DNA from: Glandiceps talaboti
Lineage: Eukaryota > Hemichordata > Enteropneusta > Spengelidae
Direction: 5' to 3'
Length of the DNA: 64,000 nucleotides
Assembly (NCBI RefSeq): GCF_964340395.1
Contig: NC_135555.1
Coordinates: 14,483,746-14,547,745, forward strand
Shown piece after piece: positions 35,391-48,760 of this stretch (within the stretch, counting starts at the first letter, position 1; each line of letters starts with the position of its first letter). A program made the position numbers and the translations under genes. The notes under the pieces were generated by a model that saw only the letters and a program-made list of their open reading frames with translations, did not search any database and was not told where the DNA came from.

Positions 35391-35890
35391 AATGAGACTG
35401 TCTCATAAATTATAGCAATCAACAAATTAATCAGAATATTTGATCTTTTCATGTAGATAATGACCTTTGTAGAGAATCCAATGATTTGATTCAAGTAATA
35501 GACACTGCTTTTCAACAAAATTAAGTTTTTTGACAAATTATTCAGACATCAAGATAGCGAGACTTTTTTTTTTGTGGGGGCTGGAAAGTTGGTAATTTGT
35601 ACCTACACTAATTAGTAAAGTTTCCCCTCATTTCCATACCTCAAACCATTGACTTGACTTCCCCCAATTAAGTTTTAGGTGAATGAATGTAACATTGTTA
35701 GTATTATCACGTTTCCCAATTTTAGTTTCGGTAGTACTATAACCTTAGCATAGAGTTCGTAATGACAATTTTCATCTCTCAGTGCTGCATATACATGTAT
35801 GATCATATCAGCATCATTTACACGCTATTACACTATATTGTACACTCTCTTTGTATTTGATAAGAAAATAAAGACAAAGTGTAATTTAGA
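35391..35890 (+). terminator. FEN1 3' UTR and polyadenylation signal
   Basis: AATAAA at 35867-35872 lies 477 bp after the stop, with GT-rich sequence following within 40 bp (TGGGTGTGTTC). Confidence 0.6.
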
Positions 35891-36034
35891 AAGTCTTGGG
35901 TGTGTTCTTTTGACATAGTTCTTCTTGCTGGATGTCCACTCTGATCATCAGCAACTTAGTGTACGCACACATTGCAACATGAACAGCGCCCTCTATCTAC
36001 AAATGTGCTTATGCTCTGGAGCATTACTATTCTG

Positions 36035-36279
36035 GTCAACATGTTGATACAACAGTGATTAGCTATTGATTGGATGTTCATTTAATTATAATCTCAGTAG
36101 GGGAGTTCAAGTTCCATGAACTGACAGTGTAGTGCATTGGGACTTCCGATGTTGACACTATCTTGATAACAAGGTGATTAGAATTGCACAACAGAAGAAC
36201 CACAATCCCCCACTTGTGTAATCTAACTCATTGTAGAACAATAGATTTAGTTTGCGTCTATCTTAGTAAACCGAAGGCT
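36035..36279 (+). mobile_element. MITE-like dispersed repeat, copy 1
   Basis: Matches the reverse complement of 52707-52992 over about 240 bp. Shared blocks are AACATGTTGA, GGGACTTCC, ACACTAT and GAACAATAGATTTAGTTTGC...AAACCGAAGG. Only the right terminal repeat is clear in this copy. Confidence 0.7.
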
Positions 36280-37418
36280 GGATTACCAGAGCAATAGCTT
36301 ACTGTCAACTCCACACACAGGATTCTACATGTACTACTAGAGAGGAGAGACTTTGACGGGAATAGTAGGTTTCTGATGGGGAGAGGTGTTCACAGTCGAA
36401 CACAGCACAAAACTGAGAGAGGGTAATCAGTCTACAGCACAAAAATGCACAATTTGTAGTTTTGATATCTTTGGTTTGTGTATTTTCATAGACAAACTTT
36501 GTTTTCATTTTTATGTTTTGTGAAGCGCAATGGCAGTTTATTGGCATTTTGGATTTTGGTGCCATACAAATTGTTATTTTATCCTATCTTTATTTTGAGA
36601 TAGTAAAACCCGAAAGTCTCTGGGCTATCAGAAAGGAGACAAGGAGACAGAAGTAACACGGTAGTGTAATGAATACATTGGAAGTATAGCAACACAATAA
36701 ACTGTATGACAAAGACCAACAACAAATTAATATTTCACTCAAGACCAACACATGAATTATATAATTTGAACAGAATAGTGTGATATTTATTACCTCTATG
36801 CACATATTTACAGAAAGTAGAATATAAACCGTCAATCTAATGAACAGAAAAAAATATATATTTGGCATAGACTTCTTAATTACAATTAATAATGGATAGA
36901 GTTATGCACACATCCTGTCATGTTAAAACAACTCTGAAGTTAAATGATCATATTGAATAAATTTTTGAAAGTATAAAGTACTAGTTTTAAAACAAGAAGT
37001 GGACGGAACTGAAGTTTTCATGCAAGTATATTAACATTGTAAAATGCATTGTACTTCCATACACCCTACAAGATGCATACGTCTACGGTTGTATCTATGT
37101 ATAATTTGGTCAACCCAGTGTCGATGGCTTTAACAACCCATATTTCAATGCATCTATGGTTCCTATTTTTGAAAAATCATTGTACATCTTGGGACTAAAA
37201 AAAATGTCAGACTGGTTATCAAAACATTTTGTATATTTACAGACAAGGTTGGTGTTTATTAATATTAGACCAAGAGCTAGCTGAAAAAATTGGCAACTCA
37301 GAAAGGTAATGTGATTATAAGATCTGTTTTCAAATCAGCTGCTGTTGGCTGCAACTGAAAGCATAAGATCAGAATATGACAAATTGACTAACCACACAGA
37401 GTAAGTAATGTCTGGTAT

Positions 37419-37780
37419 GTAGTTTTACTACCATACCAGAGAGACTATAGAGTTTGAATTAGGCAACACAAGATTTTTTTTATGTCTCACACAAGGTTTA
37501 CTGTTAATAATTACACAAACAATAGCCCAAAAGCATATAAAATGATACGTTTCATCTCACTGTGAACAAATCGACATCCTGTTGTTGAATGAGACAAGGG
37601 AAATCAAACACAAAACTTAACATTTGTGGTTAGTGAGATACAATGCAGCATAGTACACATGCGAACACTATCAGTGTCTGTACTTTGTATAATTTGTAAC
37701 AAAAACATAGTGTGAGATGTAAAAAAACATTGTGTCACCGAATTGAAAGTCTAATGTCTCTCTGGTTAGGTAGTACCTTA
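37419..37780. mobile_element. MITE-like element with about 65-bp inverted repeats
   Basis: The left arm (37419-37490, with CTACCATACCAGAGAGACTA) is the inverse of the right arm (37706-37778, with TCTCTCTGGTTAGGTAGTA). Related single arms occur at about 62605-62690 and 62943-63030. It is non-coding. Confidence 0.7.
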
Positions 37781-38564
37781 GCACACAGACAACTGAGAAG
37801 AAGAAATGTTGACAATCTGTCTTGATACTTGTCTGTGCGTAGCATCAGCCATAGATAGGAGTTTTTAAGCTGTGAATTATATTATGTACAATGAAATTAT
37901 ATTATGTAAATTTACACTACAACTGACACGGTAGGTTAACAACTTTATTAAATTATACATATTAACAAATTAAGTGTGTTATTTTGATTGAATGGAAGGA
38001 ACAGTATCTAGGAAAAACAAAATCTTGCCCATAATAAGTGGCAGTCCACAGACTGTGATAACAAAACATATTTTGACATAATATATTATAAACTCTCTCT
38101 TCAGGACATTGCAAATGTTTAGTTTAGATCCGTTAATACTCCGTATATATAATTTAATACCATGTATTGTCAATGCTTACTTCAAAGAGGACTTCCTGGA
38201 CTTGGAGCATTTCAATAAACGGTTTCTCAACACATGAATCAATACGTATATGTGGCCATGTGAATATGACATTGGTTTGTATGCAGATAGTATGCTTATT
38301 TCACTCCATCCCTGCATAATACTGATTTTTTTTATAAGTATACATGTAGCTGGTCTTCTGTTTTTGTCGTTGAAATCCTGACTGGTTTTGACTCAAGGGA
38401 AAGCAACTCCGAAGAAATCATGGCCAGGTGAGTTAAAACATTTATATGAACACAGTAATGCTCTGACTGGTACAACTCCTGTTGAATTTGATGTCTTCAG
38501 TTCCTGTAAACAAATAAAGTGTTGTATGAAGTACAAATTTATACTCGATCAGTTTTTACTTTCA

Positions 38565-38870
38565 TACACATACACGTACACATACACATACACATACACA
38601 TACACATCATAGACATACACAAACAGAAGCACATACACATCCACAAACACATACACATAAACAAAGACATTAAACATAGACATACATAGACAGACATACA
38701 CAAACACATACACATACAGAAGCATACACATATCAAAGAGCCCATACACATTGACAGACATGCACACACACACACATACACATATACACCCACAAGCACA
38801 TGTACATAAATACATGTACACATAAATGCACAAACAAGAACACATAAACACATACACATATAAACAAATG
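38565..38870. repeat. (ACACAT)n-rich microsatellite
   Basis: About 300 bp of ACACAT/ACATAC units with ACAAAC and ACAGAC variants. Cys/Val/Met-rich minus-strand ORFs here are artefacts of the repeat. Confidence 0.92.
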
Positions 38871-39209
38871 AATAAATCTCACAACTGTTCATTAGAAAGG
38901 GATAAAAAAAAGCCCCTCACAAAAACATGAACCATTGAGGTATCCTTATAAACATTTTTTTACAGTTTTGTTATGTTTTTCCAATTAATTTACGATTGGA
39001 ATTCTAGTGATCAAGTAACAAGCGTAATACATACTAGAGTAATAATTTAAAAGTAATAACTATTTTTTTCACATTTTTATGTTGCTGATTATTTGAAACA
39101 TTGCCAAACAAATTTTTTGGGTATATTTTGAAATGTACCACAATGGAGATAACAGTGTTTTTGTTCGGCTCCATCTGATAAAAAGAGTAACGAGAGAATG
39201 TTGCCTTAC

Positions 39210-42200
39210 CTTGTGTACATCTACAAACCTCACACACTCTAACCATGTATTGAGGAACGATTCACCACACAATGCACATTTACTTGCTTGCGCTAACATG
39301 TCACGAACATTGGGATAATGTCTGAGAGCTTTCCTCAGGTACGACCATCTAAAATAGTTGAAAATCACATGTATTACTATAGTTATAATTGCAAATATTT
39401 ATTTAATCTAAAGCAAAACTATTTGATATTGTAAATGTTAAATTATTTAAATGACATTCTGTGTCTACATTACTCATTAGAAATGTACATTATATACTTT
39501 ACAGGTTATAATTTGCATAATAACAGTTTGAACATCTGGATTAATACCTACCTGCATCCAGTAGTTAGTGATTCATTGATAAAATGTACAAATGTTAAAA
39601 GAAGACAAATATACTCAAAAGTATGTTTTACAGAACTGACACAGTGCAGGTAGGAGATCATTTTTCACTAATTGAAAAATTCTGATACTTTTATGGGCAG
39701 TTCAGGAATGGATGAAAAATATGAATACAAAATATATGAAAGGTTTTGTTGGAAAATCTTACTGGGAAAATACTGACAAAAATAAATGGAATAGAATCTT
39801 AAATATTATGAGTGTAAAGTTTACTTTTCACAAAGTGGCGAAAATATGATTTGAAATGTGCTTATTACATCAAGTCCCATGCATATTGAATACTGTGGAA
39901 GAGAAAGCATTTGTAGTAGTTGGACATTGCAAATTTGTAATGTATGGTTTTAAAATTACAGTGACACTTTTCAGTATTAAAATGAAAGTTGCATGACATT
40001 GGCTTAAATATGTTTTGGGTAGACCGAATTGACCAAAGTTACTGAAACACATCATGTGATCATTCATGTAAAAGTGCAATAGAAGGAAGTGAAAAAATGC
40101 CTAAAACCAAGATAGAAAACACTCACAAGACTGAAAGTCAAGAGGGCTTTGTAAAATTTCTAAATATTGGATATTCAAATTCTAAAAGTTGATACCAAAT
40201 CACATCCAATGAAGATATACATGTATAAGTGGACAGGCAGATGTTGTCATGATGCAGTATTGGCAAGCAAACTACTAGGCTAAGATACATCATGTCGTTA
40301 GGCCCTTATCAGCCTTATCCTCACACTATTGGCTGATACTCGGGCAGTCTAACATGTCGTACCTTACAGGTAAGCAAACTACAGGTACACATCAAACTAC
40401 ATCAAATACATCCGAACAAAACACATTACTTACACAAAAACTAGCATCTAAAACTACATCTATAATAACAAAAAGCACTACATCATATTCAGATAACTTA
40501 CGCTTCATTTTCTTCCCAAAACATTTGATCACCATATCTAACCAATTTGCGTCTATCGTAGCATGCGGCAATAAGTAAGCAATTAAAAGCAAGGAGTGGT
40601 GTGAGCATGCACAGGTTACAATAAAAAAAAATGTTAATTGGTATGTAAATTATTAGCATTAGAATAGCAAGCATAGCAATATAATACAATACAATACAAT
40701 AAATTTGTCATTAGTAGTCTTATGGTTTAAAATGAAATAAGTTCACCAAAAAACAAAACAAAAAAAAAAGACAAAAAAAAAACCCAGACCGAATCACGTA
40801 TCACAGTAAATAGTAGCCTGTTTATGCTGCTGTGGACATACATCATTATCTGGTCTTACTTTCCTAGCCCCCATTTCCACACAAACGAGGGCTAGGGAAG
40901 TCTGACCAGCTAATGGTGTATCTCCACAGTGCCATACACAGGCTAAGTAAACAGTCACTGCTAAGACCTGTATTAGTAACCACATATCAATGATATATGT
41001 GTGTGTTAAGAAAAAATTATGTTACTACATACGTTAATATGCAAAGAAAAACACAAAAACATACTGTTTGTTCTTAGATATAAAAACAATGTTATTTCCT
41101 GATTTTAAAGATGTAAAACATATTAATGTTAATAACTACATATTATTAAGCAATATCATCATTGTATTTTTCATCGAACTGAAGGCATTATGTTAATAAT
41201 TTGCTCCATAATGATGAAAGCAAAGCAAAAACTTTCATTTTAAATCGTCAAAGTGGACAAACAAAAATTCAAACAGCTGTTTATTTTCAGGAGAGCTTAC
41301 CTGTCCTTGAGTTCTTTTAATATATACCTGGCAACAATTTCCTGCAAAGAAAATATTGAATTTGCGAGTTAAAGTTTTGTGGATGTGAAATCACCTTTAG
41401 TTTAGCATAGGTACAGTCTCAGCTTTTGTTCAGGAATATTGTCATAACATTACTTTGTGTGCAAAGTTATGCAAGGCCATGTTGTTGCTGACAGTGAGAT
41501 CAAATAACCACTCTGTGTGTTTCTCATCAATCCATCATGTTCTAAAGTACAAGTTGTTAAAACCCTAGGTGCCTGGCATGATGCCAACAATATCACTGCA
41601 ACTCCAACACAGGGTGGAATTGTTGTCATCAAACAGTTTATGAGCTAATACCCCACTGTACAAATCAATGATTTGAAACCTGTAGTAACTACAACAAATA
41701 TACCCATTATAAAGTTAGTTCATTGTGTGTCTCTGTCTAACTTTATGCAAACACTCAATGTGTTTTTAGTGTGTTCTACTTCAAAGACCATCTGTTGATA
41801 GTCTCTGACCACATCACACATCAAGTGTGATCTGACCCTCTGACCACAGTAGAGAAAGATTCAATGTGTACCTACACTGTTCAGCATCAAAGACAATCTG
41901 TTGACAGTCTGACAACATCACACACCGAGTGTGATTCTAACCTTCTGACCACAGTTAGAGGAATGTTCTATACTGTGTTCTGCATCAAAGACAATCTGTT
42001 GACTGTCTCTGACCACATCAAACAAGTGTAACTCCAACCCTCTGACCACATTTAGAGAAAGGTTCAGTACGTGCCTATACCATGTTCTGCCTCAAAGACT
42101 ATCTGTTAACAGTCTGAGCTCATCACACATCATCAAGAGTATAACTCTGACCCTCTGACCAGTTAGAGAAATATTCAACGTGTGCCTATATACTGTGTTC

Positions 42201-43811
42201 TGCATCAAGGACAATTTGTTGTGTCTCTGACCACATCACACTTCAAGAATTATTGTCTCTGTCCAAAGTGAGAAAAATGAAATATTCAACGTGTGTGAAC
42301 TGAGTTCTGCTTCACAGACAAAGTGTTGACAGCTAAGTATACATATAGTTGCTCACTACATACTTGGTTGGATGCAGTGTACAAAGAATTGTATGCATAA
42401 AAAAAGTTCCCTTGTGCCGAGCCCAAATGTAGAAATAAAACATTTTAATTTCAACCTCATTGGGAGAAAATTCTTGCCATTTTTACCAAATTTGTATATA
42501 TCGAGATCTCTTAAAGTTCTGGCCTTCCAACATAGTGTGCATGCATTCGCTGTAGTTGGAACTTATTATCTTTTTATTCAACAAACATTACTGAGGTGTT
42601 CATTGTAAGTATTTCATTATCCATGTACACCTTACCTTGAGTGATAGTATTTCTTCTTCCTGGACGGAATGAACTGGCAGTTGCTGTAATAATGGGTTCT
42701 CTTCACTGTATAGCTCCCGTAATGGAAGTTTATTCAACTAGAAAAAGACACAATAGAAGGAAATATAGCTTAGATTGAGTAAAGAAAATGACAACTGTAG
42801 GTGTGCTAGATGGAATGAAATGTGAGTCACACAGGTAATTACTTCTGCATCTCAAATGTCCTCTTCTTGAGAAGTAAATTACGCAGACTGTGGATATTGG
42901 CAATGTACCAAAACAGTTTCTCTACTTGATTTCAGAGTTACTACATGTGAAAGGACAAACCGTAAATATAAATGAGGAACACACTCGATCACTTTCCTGC
43001 TTGTATGCTTAAAATGTGAAAAAGCATAATTCAGTAGCACAGCATTCAGTATTTTGATACTCGGTTTTAGATTTGATTTTACGATACTAGTCAGTCATTA
43101 TATCAAATGAAACAGTTTTTTTTAAAAACATAAAAAACCTGTGCAGTTGCAGTAAGTACAGCCTTAACTTGGACACGACTTCCAGTACTGTTTTGTAAAG
43201 CAAGTATTGTCTTAAAAATTTAGAAGTTACTCATTTAGAGTTTGAGTCTACTTTTTATAAGTTGAATGGTTTTCAGAACCTCTTAAAAAATCACTTCTAA
43301 TGTACCATCACTTTCTTCTCTTTTTGTCAACAAATACCACAAATAACTCTCCATGTCAAACTGATTCATTAAAACAAATATACTCTCATCTCTCAATTTT
43401 TTTTCATTTACCTCTGTCGGGAAAATCCTGAGATCATTGGCTGCGATATCAATAACTCGTAATTTGTACAATTTGCCTAACCCTTCCGGCAGCTCTTTTA
43501 TCCTATTTTGCTGTAGAAAGAGTTTTCTAAGATTAACAAGGAATCCCATCTCTAGTGGTAATGCCATAAGGAGATTATTGGCTGCGTGTAGTTCTTGTAG
43601 ATTACTGAGTGCACACATCTCTGACGGTAAGACTGTTAATTTATTTCCATCAACACTAAGAGACTGAAGTTTGGTTAATCTGAAATTGAAAAAAAAAGGT
43701 CAATGAATCTTCCATCTTTTATTACAAATTTAAAGGAAAAAGTGACATTTTCTCATTGAAAAAAATAAGAATAAGAACATAAAAATGTTTTTTGTAGTAG
43801 TAGTTGTTGCT

Positions 43812-43860
<49 letters not shown>

Positions 43861-46800
43861 TCTCGCTTTGTGTTGACAGGCACGTACATTTTTTTTTTTT
43901 GGGGGGGGTTAAAACAAAGTTTTGCTGGGCCATGGAAAACACAGTACTATGAGTAAAGAACATCTCCATTATCAGTACCAAGGTGCATCTCCTTGATTAA
44001 ATCGCACCTGGCCATGTTTACAATGGTCGCCTTCATCTTTTAAGTGGTACCTAAAAAGTACTTAAACTATAAACTCTTTAAAACCAAAACCCTTCAGCAA
44101 AAAAAGTGATGTTTTTCTCCCAAGCCCTTGGTTATGAGGTGTGGGGTGTCAATAAAAAAGATTCAGTTTCCAGGTAGATTGAGATTTCAACCAGGAATGT
44201 ATGGAGGAATTCTGACAAAGAAAAGAACCCATTGTATTTGGTAAATTGCCCATACAGTCTGCTAGGCAATGCTCCACACCCCCAGGCTCCATAACAAGTC
44301 AACTTTTGTACAATGACTTATTGTACGCTTGCGAGGGGCTGGCACTCTCTGAAAACAAAGTTCAACTTTTTATATAGCATGGTCCATAAAGTTTGCTTTG
44401 GTCCAACTCATGGGCAGCAGAGACTGATGATGATGCATTGTTCATTAAAGTATAAATTAAACTTATCTATCAACTTACTTGTTTATTCCTGCTGGTAGCA
44501 TCTTCAACTGATTATTATTCAAATTTAACAATATCAAATTTCTGAGACCACCTACGGAAAGAGAAGGTGAGAGACTTACGTTAAAAACAAGATACACAAC
44601 ATCTGTAGTTATCTACAGATGTCATTGTGTCACTGTCACACACACACTCACACACACACACACACACATACACACAGACACACACACATGTACATGCACA
44701 CATACACAAACGCACATTCACACATGCATACATATCATGCACACATACACATATGCACAGACACAGACACACATAGGAACACCTTTCTAGTGATGCTAGT
44801 ATACCAGTTACTGTATCTTGAATGGACTAACGATAATGAAAAACTGACATGCTATTTGCATGTGTTTGTCTTTTTTATTTTTGAGATCTTAAATTTAAAT
44901 GTAAGAAAGATGAAGAAATTTAAAGTACAGAAAAGTTTTACATCACCAACCCTTGCTTCTAGTAAGTTCTACATATAACAATACACATAGCAACAACGCA
45001 CCCACTCATCAAGTATAAAGTTCCCAGTATTGAATTCGTACACAATATATTTGGGTATTCATCAATCAAACAGAAATTCATCTGTGTTGGTGAACCATAG
45101 TATTGAATTTAATTGAAGTGTACAGTTGAAAGTTTATAAAGGTAAAATAAAAGTTGTGTTTGGAAGAAAAGTTAAATTCAATACTAATTACTAAGTCTAT
45201 ATTTGGGTATTATTACAGAGAAAGCAACACTTCAATTTATCTTACAGCACCTCAATGACATGGATGGGATACATTACAGTAACATAATCACTGCAGTCAT
45301 GCTCACTGGTTTGTTTCCCTAAAGTAAGTAGTAGACTTTTGACAGTTACATGTTACTTGTCCTTATTTCCACTGTGTATAGTAAATAGAGCTAAACAGGT
45401 ACAATCTTAAATTGTGTTTTTCAATTTTGTTTTGTTTCTGTATGTGATTTACTAGTCATATCTTCTCTAATTTTTTAGTAGTGTATGTATTTTAATTTTC
45501 TGTTAGTGCTGCTCCTAACATACTTAGTGAGACCCTCATACAAAAGGGATGCAATGAATAAATTAATTAATTAATAAATTAATAAAAAGTAAACAAATTA
45601 ATAAATAAATAAGTATGTCACCATAAATTTGGTTGATTGTAAAATTTTCAATGCAGACCCGTTTGACAAAGATGTTTAATATCACCTTAAAATTAGAAGC
45701 ATTGTAAAGTCACAGGGGGGTGTGTGAGTGTGTATTGTGCTGGTGTGTATAGCATTCACACTTGTTGCATTCTTTTCTACAACTTGTATTGTCAGGCTAA
45801 TTGGATTGACAAGTATGAAAAAAAAGCACATTATAAGATACAATAGTCTGAATCTCCTGACTAGATGCACTCTTGTGACAAACTAATCATTTGAAGTCTT
45901 TGTGTGCTTTTCCACCCCCTACTGTAACCTTTGGCAAGACCTCTAACTATATTTACATATAATAGGGTTGCTTTTTAAAGAGCTTGTAAGAAACAAGACA
46001 GGACTGAATAACAACTTTTTGTTGTTGTTTTTGTTCAAGAATACCTTAAAGGAGTTAGTAATGTATTTCAGAAATGCTAGAACCATATACACTAAGTGAC
46101 AGTATAACCAGTAATGCCTTCTTTTTGTTAACTTTATGTGCAATGACAAGTGATCAAAGATGGTGAAACCACATACATGATAGATACTACTATCTAGAAG
46201 TCCTGACGCCACAACAATGTAAAATATGGAACATCTAATTACAGCTTGGCTGGTGTAATCATTCTACTAGCTACCTCCCATATCAAAATTCAGGTACCGG
46301 ATTTTGGAACCAGGGCATTTTATCACATTTCCCCTTCTCTCGGCCTGTTACTGGAGCTATCATAACTTTAGCAAAACACAGAGAGGGTTCATTGTCTGTG
46401 CAAAAACATTGTACAGTAGCATTTTGATTAACTTTCCACTGATATCATCAAAATGCAAGTACACGCAAGGGTCTATTTCCCATTCTGGAAGATTTAACAA
46501 TATTGTTCCACCCATTGCTAAGATTTTGCCTAGTCTAGCGTGACTGTAAACAGGGCAATAAAAGTTTGACACTTGTTGCTTAAATAATAAAATGGAAGAA
46601 TAGAATAGAAACAATAATAAAAGTTTTGCAAACTCTGAGATATCTCTGTGTATTCTTTTCTACTCACACTTTAGCTCGACATGGGGACACAGTTACAGAA
46701 TATGTCCCTTTAAGGTTGTTTTGAAAAATTCAAACCTTTGACAAGTACCGTATTATCATAGACCGAATACCAACTGCAGCAGCTTGTAGACCCAAGTGAT

Positions 46801-48760
46801 ATGGTTATAAATAATGAATGAACTTTTGCATAGTAGAGAACACACAGATGACAAGGTAATAACTTATTTACAGTACCCCTGGGGGATGTTTTCACTCACT
46901 CAGGTCTATCCTAACAGTTATTGCATAAGTAGGATTAACTTCAAAGTACTGTGTAAGTGAGTAATGGATTGTTAAGTATTAATTGTGAAACGGTTTAAGA
47001 GCCAATTGCCAAATTCTCTAATGTAAAGTATTAAATTATAATGATGCCATTGGGAAAGTTTGTTGTAGTACAATACCTATGCCATTGATTCCAAGTAATG
47101 CTGGAGGTAGTGTGGTTCATAAATATTGGTTGGCAAACTATTAGCTTGCTATTGGAGATTCGTGAGTACATATGTTGTTCTTTAGCAATACTCTATATGT
47201 GAAGTAATCTTTAGCAGCATAGCTATTTCAGATTTTCGTTTTGTCATGATGGTTTGAAACCTTGGAAACAGAGAGTGAATTGATAGCAAAGTTTATGATG
47301 TGTGTGTTGAGTTCAAATTCAGGGAACCCTGATGAAGATGTGTGTATGAGGGTGAGGAGTAAGGGGACAGGTGTGTGGTTTAGGGATATTTTACCCTTAA
47401 CATTAAGCATACCAGACATGTTTGTGCTATTAACAAGACTTCTGTAACACTCATACAGACTCTCACATTGGAAAATTTATCTTAGCACCCCAAACTTAAT
47501 GACTAGATTCCAAGCATGTGGTAGATAAAAAAAAATATATCATAGAACTTAAATGTTCACTTACCTAAAACTTTTGTATTTAATGTTGTAATTTTATTGT
47601 TGAAAAGATGTAGTGTTTCTAAACTGTGAAGATTTCCTAACGGCTCTGGTAATTCCTCTAATAAGTTATTACCCAGATTAAGTACTGTTAACTGGAAGAA
47701 AAACATGACAGTTAAAAACAAATAGTGCGGAGTAAAACTGTGACATAACTTAAAATAAATATACGTTGTCAACATTTCAAAAACCACTGATATGCCTAGA
47801 AGACTTCGGTGAACAGTTTACAGTTGGATTCGCCCCGAGTAACTGAAGCATGCAAAATACATTCCACTTAAATTCTTGTACACTGGACTGTTACCTAGTG
47901 AATACGAAATTTATCAATGTTGGATCGGGCTATAGAGATTGGTATCAGATATATTTATTGGTAAATTTACTCCAATGTTTATGCACTGCCAATGTTTTCC
48001 GACGTCGAAATTTATATTTAATGACCTTATCCACGTAACGTATGGGAAGCTTATGTGTTTCCCGGGTACTGCACAACGCGATCACCGATGCTCAAGATTG
48101 TTTGTTTTGGTACAAATTGGGTGCAAAAACAAGAACTACTGTGCTTAAAATACAATGTTTTGGAATCGAATGTGCGGAAAAAAATGAGAACGATAATCAC
48201 ATTTAAACTGTATAATAAGTGGTCAATGTTTTTTTTCTGCGAGTATGGATTGTTCACCCGTAGGGCAGAAGTCGCGAAATTGATCGGACTCGTCATCAAG
48301 GGCGGACTCCGTACCGTGTGTGTACGTACGTGTTGAGGGCTTCGGTGAAGCTTGAATTTTAATGAAACCCTACATTCATCTAGGACATCGTGGGAATTAC
48401 TCGTCAAAAAAACAGGCCGAGTTCATGTACCTGCTCAGATACGGATGTGCCAGACCACATGAGGACTTCTTGAAATAACACACTGAACGAGTACAAATAA
48501 CGGTGAAAGACGCACAACTACATTGAATACACGATACGATAGCTACGACGTGAAGTTGAACGTAAAAATAGACAGATACTCACATTCGAAAGAAATCCTA
48601 ACTCTTTTGGCAGGCTCGTAATTTTGTTGCTTTTCAGATTCACACCAGTCAAACACTGGAGCCTCCCAATCACTCGAGGAACGGCAACAAGTTCTTTGTT
48701 GGCTAAACTTAGATTTTTTGGTTGTCCCTTCAGAGCACGAAGCAGCATAGCGTCCGCCAT
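39210..48760 (-). CDS. LRRC69: Leucine-rich repeat protein LRRC69 (last exon not found)
   Basis: Seven in-frame exons: 48760-48584, 47691-47565, 44551-44479, 43679-43412, 42737-42636, 41341-41301 and 39348-39210; 309 residues. It starts MADAMLLRALKG, close to human LRRC69, then has short LRRs (consensus LxxLxLxxNxLxxLPxxL) such as LTVLNLGNNLLEELPEPLG, ILLNLNNNQLKMLP, LQELHAANNLLMALP and LRVIDIAANDLRIFP. It continues LRELYSEENPLLQQLP, EIVARYILKEL and the Cys cluster KCALCGESFLNTWLECVRFVD, as in the vertebrate protein. Human LRRC69 has about 35 more residues with a further Cys pair (CSYKC); no matching exon was found down to 36 kb, so the C-terminus is unresolved. Function is poorly known; LRRs suggest protein binding and the Cys motifs suggest zinc. 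Introns carry a tandem repeat and a hairpin element. Confidence 0.9.
40805..40960. mobile_element. Snap-back hairpin (MITE-like)
   Basis: Two arms of about 70 bp, roughly 40805-40871 and 40888-40957, are imperfect inverted copies around a loop of about 15 bp. Left blocks TAGCCTG, GCTGTGGA, TACATCATTA, CTGGTC and CCTAGCCC are mirrored on the right as GGGCTAGG, GACCAG, TAATGGTGTA, TCCACAGT and CAGGCTA. It is in an LRRC69 intron. A transcribed version would form a long hairpin RNA. Confidence 0.8.
41774..42340. repeat. Tandem repeat, about 106-bp unit, about 5.5 copies
   Basis: Units begin TTCTGCATCAAAGACAATCT near 41774, 41880, 41978, 42085, 42198 and 42305. Each contains CTGACCACATCACAC and CCCTCTGACCACA. 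The copies are diverged. It lies in LRRC69 intron 5. Confidence 0.9.
43810..43858. repeat. (GT)n microsatellite
   Basis: About 24 GT units in an LRRC69 intron. Confidence 0.95.
44637..44780. repeat. (CA)n-rich microsatellite
   Basis: CA repeats with GCACA/ACATA variants, starting about 85 bp from the third LRRC69 exon (in the intron between exons 2 and 3). Confidence 0.92.

Larger units (their letters stand above)
35891..39209. other. Intergenic region between convergent FEN1 and LRRC69
   Basis: No convincing protein-coding exon was found on either strand, although the missing last exon of LRRC69 should lie here. Contents: a dispersed MITE-like repeat (about 36035-36279), an inverted-repeat element (about 37419-37780), and a long CA-rich microsatellite (38565-38870). 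A TTTATT at 37942 could be a minus-strand polyadenylation signal. Confidence 0.5.

Noticed and set aside
37979-38090. Minus-strand segment after a CAG acceptor as the last LRRC69 exon
   Set aside because: It gives a 14-residue tail without the conserved CSYKC motif. The acceptor is plausible but nothing else supports it.
38539-38892. Cys/Met/Val-rich minus-strand ORFs
   Set aside because: They are products of an ACACAT microsatellite.
41774-42340. CRISPR-like array
   Set aside because: The repeat units are long and contiguous with no unique spacers, in a eukaryotic intron.
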